DNA from: Candidatus Omnitrophota bacterium
GTDB taxonomy: Bacteria > Omnitrophota > Gorgyraeia > Duberdicusellales > 4484-171
DNA length: 60,650 nucleotides
NCBI GenBank assembly: GCA_028713415.1
Contig: JAQTOI010000004.1
Span: 1 to 60,650 of the forward strand
Reading direction: 5' to 3'
Shown: piece after piece, positions 8,689 to 16,536 of the stretch
Layout of the letters: each line of letters begins with the position of its first letter
Position numbering within the stretch: the first letter of the stretch is position 1
Position numbers and translations under genes: made by a program
Notes under the pieces: generated by a model
Databases searched by the model: none
Told to the model about the DNA's origin: nothing
The model's input: only the letters and a program-made list of their open reading frames with translations

Positions 8689-8921
8689 AACAAATTGTCT
8701 AAGAGCTTTCTACCTTGACCTGATTTCAAAAATATTTCTCGCTTTCTTGCTAATTTAGAATCAGAAAATTGTTCGCAATATATTAAAACGAAAAGGCCGT
8801 TACATCTTGTCCATCGAGTATTGCCAGAATTATGTTCCTTAAGCCTTACTGCAACATCCTTTGAAGTACACCCAATATAACGCTTATTATTCTTTTGACT
8901 TTTTAATACATAAACAAACAT
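8679..8921 (-). CDS. GIY-YIG nuclease superfamily small protein
   Basis: MFVYVLKSQKNNKRYIGCTSKDVAVRLKEHNSGNTRWTRCN...KREIFLKSGQGRKLLDNL; C-terminus overlaps tRNA-Asn 5' end. Confidence 0.85.
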   Translation of the reverse strand: MFVYVLKSQKNNKRYIGCTSKDVAVRLKEHNSGNTRWTRCNGLFVLIYCEQFSDSKLARKREIFLKSGQGRKLLDNLFPR

Positions 8922-8959
8922 AATATTAGCCGCACCAATTGCCCGCCACATTATTAAAA

Positions 8960-9175
8960 GTTATTCGGCGGGTCTGCCTTTGGCAGAAGCTTCCGCCAGA
9001 GGCGGATTAGCCTTTGGCTAAACCGGGGAATTACCAACTCTTAGACTTTTGAAGCGAAAGTGCACAAAAGTCTTTAGAGTTGGTTATCTCGATACGCTCT
9101 TCGTAGATTTCGAAAAAATATACGAAGTATTCAGGCGTATCGAGGAAAATACCAAATTGTCTAAGAACAAATATA
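8960..9175. repeat. array of consecutive perfect and near-perfect hairpins
   Basis: CTGCCTTTGGCAG-AAGCTT-CCGCCAGAGGCGG-AT-TAGCCTTTGGCTA, then CCAACTCTTAGACTTTTG...CAAAAGTCTTTAGAGTTGG, then CTCGATACGC...GCGTATCGAG. Confidence 0.85.
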
Positions 9176-9324
9176 TCAGCTTCAGGCTTTATGCTGTCCG
9201 CCCTTGGCGAGACCTCGCCAGGTAAGCGGCGGGCAAGCTTCAAGATTTAAAATTTTTTAAGCATGTGGCATGCAGCTTGAAGCAATTATCGGATTGCAAA
9301 TTATAACTTATTTACTTTATCTCG

Positions 9325-9924
9325 TCAAGAAACCGGTTTTCTATCCATCAGGGCTTTGCCTAAAGTCGCCGAATCGATATATTCAATCTGCGTGCCAAGA
9401 GGAATCCCAATAGCCAGGCGATAGATTTTAACTTTATAAACAGATAGCTTCTGAATTAGAAACTGCGCGGTCAATTCTCCGTCGTTATCGGGGTCAGTAG
9501 ATATTATTATCTCTTTTATCTCACCGCTTGCCACACGCTTGACTAATTTATGGATATTTAAATCTTCCCCGTCTATACCTTCCATGGGAGAAATCGAGCC
9601 TAAAAGGCAATAGTAAAGGCCGTCATATTGCCCGGTTTTTTCAATGGCTAAGATATCTTTGGGCTCCTCTACCACGCAGATAACGTCTTTTTCTCGTTTT
9701 GGGCTCGCGCATAAAGAACAAATCTCTTCGGTCGAAAAATTGTTGCACAAGGAGCAGGGCTTGATGAATTTTTGCACCTCTTCTATGCGGCGCGCAAGCT
9801 CCTCTACTTCCTTAGGTGGAATTTTTAAGATATAAAACGCCATACGCTCAGCGCTCCTGCGGCCTACACCGGGAAACCGCGATAAACTCTCAATCAAATC
9901 GTTAAAAATTTTTGGGAAACTCAT
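9325..9924 (-). CDS. recR: recombination mediator RecR
   Basis: SLSRFPGVGRRSAERMAFYIL, CSLCNNFSTEEICSLC zinc finger, TOPRIM STDPDNDGELTAQFL. Confidence 0.95.
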   Translation of the reverse strand: MSFPKIFNDLIESLSRFPGVGRRSAERMAFYILKIPPKEVEELARRIEEVQKFIKPCSLCNNFSTEEICSLCASPKREKDVICVVEEPKDILAIEKTGQYDGLYYCLLGSISPMEGIDGEDLNIHKLVKRVASGEIKEIIISTDPDNDGELTAQFLIQKLSVYKVKIYRLAIGIPLGTQIEYIDSATLGKALMDRKPVS

Positions 9925-10026
9925 AATAAAAAAAGTTTAAAGTTATAAGTGCCTAAAGTGAGCTAAATTTATCTAATCTTTCCCTTAACTTTAGGCACTT
10001 CAAACTTTAGTTCACTTAAAACTTAT

Positions 10027-11754
10027 CTACTCATTATCCGTATGGTAACTTCCGCCGAAGGTATCCAGCAAGTCATTCATGAAGTCGTTATCAGCTGAAA
10101 TATCTGAACCCTTGGATTCGGTTTTTCCAGGCGCTTGTAAATTTTCTGAACCATTAGCTTTGGCCTGCGCTTGCGCCCTGAACCCATTTTGTAGTGGGCT
10201 CTGCACACCTTCGGCAAGAATAAATTTCACTCCTATCTGTTTATTTATTACTTTCGAGATTACCTCTTCTACAAATTTCACGTTTTTATTGCTCTCGACA
10301 ATTTCTTTATGAAAACAATCTTTTCTATCAAAAGCTATTTTAATCAGGCTTCCGCAAGTCGCATAGGGTTGCGCTAAAGAAATATGCGAAGCGATAGCGG
10401 CGCGCTTTTTTTGCATATCATAAACAATCTCCTGCCACCTGTTCTTTATCTCTACAAGTAAAGCGTTATCGTCGGCCTGCGCATCAGGAGAAATGCCTTC
10501 GTCAATATCTATAGGGTCGTCGTTTGTATCTAAATTTTTTAGCTGCGCGTCCACTTCCTGCCGCATTTTTTGCAAGACAGACACTTCTGTTTTAATTTCG
10601 GATTTTTTAGCATCCTCTACTTTTTTTGCCATTATTGCTGTCTTTAATGGGGCGGGATCCTTACTAAAATCGTATAATAGCTTAACCAAGACAAGCTCCA
10701 GTGGAATTCTAATGGTATTAAGTTTGCGTGATAACTCCTTAGCTTCAATTAATGAATCTAAAATCTTAAGTACTTCGGCTACAGAGATAGACGCGGAAAT
10801 TTTAAGGATAATGTCTTTGCTACGCGGAGAGACATCGCTAAGCTCTTTAAAAGCTTTAGGGCTCACTTTCGAAAGCAATAAATTGCGCAGATACTCTATC
10901 AAAGCGTCCACAAAAACACCCAAATCTTTACCGCTATTTACAAGCTTATCTATCAAATCCAGGCTCGCGACTAAATCTTTTCCCACGATGTATTGCATAA
11001 ACATATTAAGGCTCTCTTCGTCGATAATTCCCAAAAATGAAAATACGTCATCGATGGAGCCTTTCTCTAGAATAACGGGAACAAGCTGGTCAAGCAGAGA
11101 TTCTGCATCCCTGATGCTCCCGTCAGCCGCGCGTGAAACCGAATATAAAAGACTGTCTTCTATTTTCAAGCCTTCCTGCGCGATGATAACTTTCAATTTT
11201 TCCACGATTTTTTCCAGAGGCAAAAGGCTGAATTGAGCCCTCTGGCAGCGAGAAAGAATAGTCGGTAAAACCTTTTGCGGGTGAGTAGTCGCGAAAATAA
11301 ATTTTACGTGAGGCGGCGGTTCTTCAAGAGTTTTAAGCAAGGCATTGAAAGCATCTTGCGAAAGCATGTGCACTTCATCTATAATATAGATCTTATAGCG
11401 CGAGTAGGTGGGCGAAAGTTTTACATTCTCCCGCAATACCCTTATTTCCTCTATGCCCCTGTTAGAGGCTCCGTCGATTTCTATAACATCAAGAGGGGTG
11501 CCTTTAGCAATCTCAAGGCAACTGGTACATTTACCGCATGGCTTTACCGTAGGGCCTTCAAAACAGTTAAGGGATTTAGCGAAAATACGCGCCAGGGAAG
11601 TTTTGCCTACGCCCCTGGGGCCGCTGAAAATATAGGCATGATGCACATGCTTTTTTAAAATCGCTGTTTTCAGAGTGATAACAACCCGTTCCTGCCCGAT
11701 AACCTCATCAAAATTCTTGGGCCGATATTTTAAAGCGAAGGCTTTATATTCCAT
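10027..11754 (-). CDS. dnaX: DNA polymerase III subunits gamma/tau
   Basis: FALKYRPKNFDEVIGQERVV, GPRGVGKTSLARIFAKSLNC, CGKCTSC, DEVHMLSQDAFNALLKTLEEPP. Confidence 0.95.
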   Translation of the reverse strand: MEYKAFALKYRPKNFDEVIGQERVVITLKTAILKKHVHHAYIFSGPRGVGKTSLARIFAKSLNCFEGPTVKPCGKCTSCLEIAKGTPLDVIEIDGASNRGIEEIRVLRENVKLSPTYSRYKIYIIDEVHMLSQDAFNALLKTLEEPPPHVKFIFATTHPQKVLPTILSRCQRAQFSLLPLEKIVEKLKVIIAQEGLKIEDSLLYSVSRAADGSIRDAESLLDQLVPVILEKGSIDDVFSFLGIIDEESLNMFMQYIVGKDLVASLDLIDKLVNSGKDLGVFVDALIEYLRNLLLSKVSPKAFKELSDVSPRSKDIILKISASISVAEVLKILDSLIEAKELSRKLNTIRIPLELVLVKLLYDFSKDPAPLKTAIMAKKVEDAKKSEIKTEVSVLQKMRQEVDAQLKNLDTNDDPIDIDEGISPDAQADDNALLVEIKNRWQEIVYDMQKKRAAIASHISLAQPYATCGSLIKIAFDRKDCFHKEIVESNKNVKFVEEVISKVINKQIGVKFILAEGVQSPLQNGFRAQAQAKANGSENLQAPGKTESKGSDISADNDFMNDLLDTFGGSYHTDNE

Positions 11755-11756
11755 AA

Positions 11757-12278
11757 TTACATGCGCGGTGATTTAATCTTTGCTTCCAGGATGTTTATGA
11801 GTATTTCTCTGTCTAAATTTTTCTCATCAATAATGGCGGCCTCAAATTTAGTGATACGTTCCTTTTTTTCCAGGTAATTTCCAATGTCCGCTGAGACTCT
11901 TAGCGCGTCCTCAATGATGCCGTGTACTTTAAATAAATCTTCAAGAGTTAGCTGCTTATTTTCATATCCGGACAAAACTTCTACCAGCTGCTTAAACTCA
12001 AGCAGCCAGTCCTGGAAACTATTCTCCATGCAGGTGTATCCTTCGGCATCGCCCACAATCCAAAGACGAAGATAATGGGTATCGTCCGCCGAGAGGACGG
12101 CGTTTTTCTTTAATTTACTTAAAGCAACTTTAATTTTTTCTGAAGTAATGTTCTGCGCCTGTTCGCGCGCCTCATCTTTGCTTTCGCTCAACATCCCAGC
12201 GGCAAGCATGAAATCTTCCGATGACATGCTTGTTTGCGCTTTTTTCATGCTTTTTAAAATATTGTTTAAAAAATCCAT
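11757..12278 (-). CDS. hypothetical protein
   Basis: ORF with CAGGAGG upstream of the ATG at 12278 (MDFLNNILKSMKKAQTS). Confidence 0.6.
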   Translation of the reverse strand: MDFLNNILKSMKKAQTSMSSEDFMLAAGMLSESKDEAREQAQNITSEKIKVALSKLKKNAVLSADDTHYLRLWIVGDAEGYTCMENSFQDWLLEFKQLVEVLSGYENKQLTLEDLFKVHGIIEDALRVSADIGNYLEKKERITKFEAAIIDEKNLDREILINILEAKIKSPRM

Positions 12279-12308
12279 TCTAACCTCCTGCATTAAACCC
12301 TAACTGTT

Positions 12309-13103
12309 TTATTCTTCCTTTTTAGGCTCACTCATGCCCGAAGCTTTTTTGAGCTCTTCGAGGAAACTCTGGTTTATCGGCTCCCGTGTTTTTTGAAGCA
12401 TCATTACCTGCTCCCATGCAGCATCGTATTTTTTATTAAAAAAATAAAATACTGCTAAGTAGTAGTGCCTCGCAACAAATGAACCAGGCAGAAGCTGCGT
12501 TTCTTTATTAAGATCAAGCAAAGCATCATAATAATTCTTCTGGCTTAAGCGCACCAGCGCCCGATTATGATGGGCATTGACAAAATCTGGATCCAGCTCT
12601 ATCGCCTTGCTGAAACATGGCATAGCTTTATCGAGATCGCTTTTCTGAAGATAAGCGAGCCCCAGGTTATTGTAAGCATGAGGTTGTTCCGGGTCAATCT
12701 CTATTATTGTGCCGTAACGCTCAATCGCGTGCTCAATACTGCCCTTTTTCATATAAATTTCAGCGCTGCCATAATAGCCTAAAAGAAAATAAGGGTCGAA
12801 TTTTAACGAATCCTCATAATCTGAAAGCGCCTGAGCGAGTTCTTTTTTGCGCTCATGCGCCCTGCCCCGTTTGTAATACACAAGAGCGTAATCCTTTTTT
12901 GGTTTGACCTGCTGGATGCAGGTTATCGCGCTATCAAATTGCGTTATTGCGCCATCAAGATCGTCTTCCATTAAATATTTATTCCCCGCTCTGACGAAAT
13001 TTTCAATCTCTTCTTCCGGAATAATTGAGCTAAAAACAAAATCAGCTGTAAATAAAATTGAAATAATCAACAAGAAAAATGCCTGTTGTCTAAAACGCAC
13101 CAT
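12309..13103 (-). CDS. TPR repeat protein, exported
   Basis: PHAYNNLGLAYLQKSDLDKAMPCFSKAIELDPDFVNAHHNRALV repeats; signal peptide. Confidence 0.85.
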   Translation of the reverse strand: MVRFRQQAFFLLIISILFTADFVFSSIIPEEEIENFVRAGNKYLMEDDLDGAITQFDSAITCIQQVKPKKDYALVYYKRGRAHERKKELAQALSDYEDSLKFDPYFLLGYYGSAEIYMKKGSIEHAIERYGTIIEIDPEQPHAYNNLGLAYLQKSDLDKAMPCFSKAIELDPDFVNAHHNRALVRLSQKNYYDALLDLNKETQLLPGSFVARHYYLAVFYFFNKKYDAAWEQVMMLQKTREPINQSFLEELKKASGMSEPKKEE

Positions 13104-13175
13104 GGTTAAATGATAGCCGGTTATATCTATCGAATTTACACCTTACAGTTAACCGAGTTGTAAAATCTGGAAGGT

Positions 13176-13418
13176 TCACTCAAAGAATATCTCTTTCAAT
13201 ATTCTGCGGCCAGTCGTGGACTTATAGAATTTTTCCTTTTGCCTAGCCTCTTTAAGCGTTTCAAAAGATTCAGCATGAATTATGGTATATGGTCGATACG
13301 GTCGCGATGCCTTAACCCTACCAGCATTGTGCATCGCTAAGCGCGTGCTAAGATCATCAGTAACTCCGGTATGTGTTCTCGTTTTTGCTTCATTAAGAAG
13401 AATGTATACGTAATGCAT
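13176..13418 (-). CDS. GIY-YIG nuclease superfamily small protein
   Basis: MHYVYILLNEAKTRTHTGVTDDLSTRLAMHNAG...EARQKEKFYKSTTGRRIL. Confidence 0.85.
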   Translation of the reverse strand: MHYVYILLNEAKTRTHTGVTDDLSTRLAMHNAGRVKASRPYRPYTIIHAESFETLKEARQKEKFYKSTTGRRILKEIFFE

Positions 13419-13445
13419 TGATCCATTAGTCACCTTGCTGGCGGA

Positions 13446-13516
13446 TCCTCCAAAAATTTTGCATCTCAAAATTTTTGGAGAGATCTCGCCAAATTTTGCA
13501 TAGCAAAATTTGGCGG
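13446..13516. repeat. two hairpins joined by AGATCT, abutting tRNA-Ser 3' end
   Basis: CTCCAAAAATTTTGcatctCAAAATTTTTGGAG-AGATCT-CGCCAAATTTTGcatagCAAAATTTGGCG. Confidence 0.9.
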
Positions 13517-13604
13517 AGGGGTGGGGATTTGAACCCCAGGTACAGCTTTACAACCGTACAGCGGTTTAGCAAACCGCCGCCTTAAACCACTCGGCAACCC
13601 CTCC
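13514..13604 (-). tRNA. tRNA-Ser(GCU)
   Basis: GGAGGGGTTGCCGAGTGGTTTAAGGCGGCGGTTTGCTAAACCGC...GGGGTTCAAATCCCCACCCCTCCG; anticodon GCT, long variable arm. Confidence 0.95.
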
Positions 13605-13856
13605 GAAACAAATATCATTTTAAGAACAATCAGTTTAGTCCCGACCTCACTTTGTTCGGCGGGATTAATTCGATAACACAATTTTGCTTTCGCTTTACTC
13701 TGCAAAATTGCTATCTCATTAACAAACCGCCGCCTTTCCGCCAAAATTTGACACCAAATTTTGGCGAGATCTCGCCCACATATAAAAAAATATCAGTGGC
13801 GGAAAACCAGCCGAACCCAGTTGGGTCCGGCATTTCTTCGGACATTTCGTCCTCAG

Positions 13857-14100
13857 TCACTCGCAACCCCTCCAGGGACCAGAGCGCTTACGCGCTTCCA
13901 GCTAATTACATTCAATTATTTTCAAAAAACAAGGAACCCAGGAAATCATGCTCCTCACTATCTCTAGACCGCTCAGGTTTCTGGCCTCTCATAGGGACCC
14001 TGTCCCTTCTGACGCTTCGCTCGTAAGAATTTTCAAAGAAGCCATCCTCGCTTCGCTGTCAACCCTGAAGAATTATCAGAGAAAACGCTACTATTAGCTG
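13857..14100 (-). repeat. tRNA-Ser upstream repeat copy 1, ending in a tRNA-Ser 5' fragment
   Basis: Shares long blocks with 24390-24690, e.g. GGTCTAGAGATAGTGAG, CTTGTTTYTTGAAAATAAYTGAATGTAATT, GGAAGCGCGTAAGCGCTCTGG; followed by GGAGGGGTTGCGAGTG resembling the tRNA-Ser 5' end. Confidence 0.85.
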
Positions 14101-14162
14101 TCGCTTCACGATACATTCTCAAGCAAGATAAACCGGAATTAGATACTCAAATAACTCTATTG

Positions 14163-14426
14163 TTACTTGACTTTTTCACCAGTATAAAAGAAAAATATGA
14201 TTGTATAAAGAGCAACAAGGACGATGAAAGATAATAAGTGCGCATAAAGGCCCTTTCCGGCTGCCGGTATAAACAAAATCAGGTTGATGATATTAAAATA
14301 GTTTATAATCTCCATGTCGCGCTTAATGATAAAAAAAACGATAACAAAGGAAACGTGTAAAGTCCCGGAGAAAAGGAGCAATTTCCAACACGCGTCCAGC
14401 CATCTATTTTTAGAAATTTTAAGCAT
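14163..14426 (-). CDS. small hypothetical membrane protein
   Basis: 87 aa, three hydrophobic segments. Confidence 0.5.
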   Translation of the reverse strand: MLKISKNRWLDACWKLLLFSGTLHVSFVIVFFIIKRDMEIINYFNIINLILFIPAAGKGLYAHLLSFIVLVALYTIIFFFYTGEKVK

Positions 14427-14508
14427 AGGTCACAACGGATGCAGACGGATTATCACGGATGTCGCGGATATATCCGTTGCATCCGCAACAATCAGCGGCA
14501 TCCGCCTT

Positions 14509-15099
14509 TCACCTCTGAAATATTTGCGAAAAAAGATTTTTTATTAATACTGCGCCGTTAATAAAACCGTCCACGACTACTTTACCTAAATCAACATTGA
14601 ACGCTACATTAAGATAAAGCCCGAAAAGAATAATATTAACGATATACAAAATACTAAATATGAACAGGTAATTGATAAAATCCATAAAATTAGAGCCTTT
14701 GTTCTCTCTGGCGATAAAAATCATATGAGAAGTAAGAATAAAACCTCCTAAAAAGAGGAAAACATCACGGTCAAAGCTAAGGTTAAAAACTCTAGGGATT
14801 AGAAAATAGCCGATGCCTAAAAGTATGAGAAAAGACGGCACCACCATGGAGATAAACGAAGAATGGAAAAAGAACTTCTGAATGGCTTTATAAATGTTGT
14901 TTAAATCCACAAAAAAAGTATAAAACGCAAAACAGAAAAGCACAGAAAACAGAATAACTTCAGGTTTTAGAGCCCTGTCGGCGCGCATCTCATGCAACAA
15001 TTGTTTGCTGAATGAAGCAAGAAAACAAAAGATTAAAAGAAAAAGAATAAACTTAACCAATGTAAAGATATAATTATTGCGTAATCCTTTCTCTTCCAT
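14509..15099 (-). CDS. hypothetical multi-pass membrane protein
   Basis: 196 aa, multiple TM segments. Confidence 0.6.
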   Translation of the reverse strand: MEEKGLRNNYIFTLVKFILFLLIFCFLASFSKQLLHEMRADRALKPEVILFSVLFCFAFYTFFVDLNNIYKAIQKFFFHSSFISMVVPSFLILLGIGYFLIPRVFNLSFDRDVFLFLGGFILTSHMIFIARENKGSNFMDFINYLFIFSILYIVNIILFGLYLNVAFNVDLGKVVVDGFINGAVLIKNLFSQIFQR

Positions 15100-15147
15100 C
15101 GAAATACCTCCTATTTTAAAGCTCTTAAGCTCTTTGAGCTCATAAGC

Positions 15148-16455
15148 TCATAAGCCTGGGGCTATCCTTTCTTTATTATCCATGTATTTTCTTAATACAG
15201 AAGGAATAGTTATAGAGCCATCTGAATTTTGATAGTTTTCTATAAACGCGGCAACCAAACGCGCGAGGGCGACACCCGAACCGTTTAAAGTATGCACATA
15301 TTCCGGCTTCTGTTTCCTATCTTCGGCGTGAGGCTTGCAGCTTGCAGCCTGTGGCCTGTATTTTATATTTCCCCTGCGCGCCTGAAAATCTTCAAAGTTA
15401 GAACAGCTTGATACCTCCAGCCACTTATTAATGCCGGGAGAGTAAATTTCTATGTCATAGCATTTTGCCGCAGAAAAACTAATATCCTGCGTCGAAAGCA
15501 GAACAACCCTATAAGGAATTTGCAATAGCTCAAGGACTTTACAGGCATTCAGAAGAAGTTTCTCGAGTTCATCATAAGAGTCCTGCGGCTTTACGAATTT
15601 AACCAACTCTATTTTATTAAATTGATGCACACGCATAAGTCCGGCTGTATCTTTACCATAGGAACCCGCTTCCCGCCTGAAACAAGCGCTATAAGCTGCG
15701 TAGTAAATCGGCAGTTGTTCTTCCTCAAGCACTTCGTCACGATGAATATTGGTAACCGGCACTTCAGCGGTGGGAATCAGGAAATAGTCGTCACTTTTGA
15801 GCCGATACATATCCTCTTCAAACTTAGGAAGTTGTCCTGTTGTAGTCATCGATTCTCTATTGACTAAAAAAGGAGGAAAAATCTCTTTATAGCCGTGCTC
15901 GTTAACGTGCAAGTCGAGCATGAAATTAATAAGCGCCCGCTCCAGGCGCGCCCCCAGGCCCTTATATAATATGAAATTTGAGCCGGTTATTTTCGATGCC
16001 CGTTTAAAATCTAAAATATCCAGATGCTCCGCTAATTCGATATGAGTAAGAGGCTTAAAACCGAATTTTCTCTCCTCCCCGCATGTTTTGATTATTTTAT
16101 TACAAGAAATATCTCCAACAGGTACTGAAGCGTGCGGGATATTGGGAATGTTAAGAAGCTGCCACTCAAATTGCGTTTTAAGATTTTTTAGCGTTTCTTC
16201 TAAAATGTCAAGATTACGGGAGATTTCTTTGCTTTTCTCAATTGTAGGCTTAGGGTCCTGTTTTTCTTTTAACAACACCTTAACCCGGTCGCTTAGTTTA
16301 TTCTGCTCGGAACGCAAAGCTTCCGTTTCCTGGATAAGCGCCCTGCGCTTTTCATCCAGGTCGAGAAAAGAATCAAAATCGAAGTTATAGTTCCTGTTTT
16401 TTAATGCCTCTTTTACTATCTGAGTATTTTCTCGGATAAATTTTGGGTCAAGCAT
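15148..16455 (-). CDS. serS: seryl-tRNA synthetase
   Basis: MLDPKFIRENTQIV, TAEVPVTNIHRDEVLEEEQLPIYYAAYSACFRREAGSYGKDT, SCSNFEDFQARRGNIKYRP, HTLNGSGVALARLVAAFIENYQ. Confidence 0.95.
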   Translation of the reverse strand: MLDPKFIRENTQIVKEALKNRNYNFDFDSFLDLDEKRRALIQETEALRSEQNKLSDRVKVLLKEKQDPKPTIEKSKEISRNLDILEETLKNLKTQFEWQLLNIPNIPHASVPVGDISCNKIIKTCGEERKFGFKPLTHIELAEHLDILDFKRASKITGSNFILYKGLGARLERALINFMLDLHVNEHGYKEIFPPFLVNRESMTTTGQLPKFEEDMYRLKSDDYFLIPTAEVPVTNIHRDEVLEEEQLPIYYAAYSACFRREAGSYGKDTAGLMRVHQFNKIELVKFVKPQDSYDELEKLLLNACKVLELLQIPYRVVLLSTQDISFSAAKCYDIEIYSPGINKWLEVSSCSNFEDFQARRGNIKYRPQAASCKPHAEDRKQKPEYVHTLNGSGVALARLVAAFIENYQNSDGSITIPSVLRKYMDNKERIAPGL

Positions 16456-16536
16456 GTTTTTCCTTATCCCTTGCACCTACACTCCGGGATTCTCGCCTGC
16501 CGGCGGGCAGGAATTTTTTCGCCTACGGCGTAAAAA

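Noticed and set aside
9031-9243. 70-aa minus-strand ORF
   Set aside because: Encoded entirely by the hairpin array; no recognisable domain.
10493-11236. 247-aa plus-strand ORF
   Set aside because: Antisense to dnaX; one of many plus-strand ORFs lying opposite confident minus-strand genes (also 30841, 33000s, 35467, 55994).
13466-14026. ORFs 13466-13744, 13652-14026 and 13761-13967
   Set aside because: They read through tRNA-Ser, palindromes and the tRNA-Ser upstream repeat; no protein-like composition.
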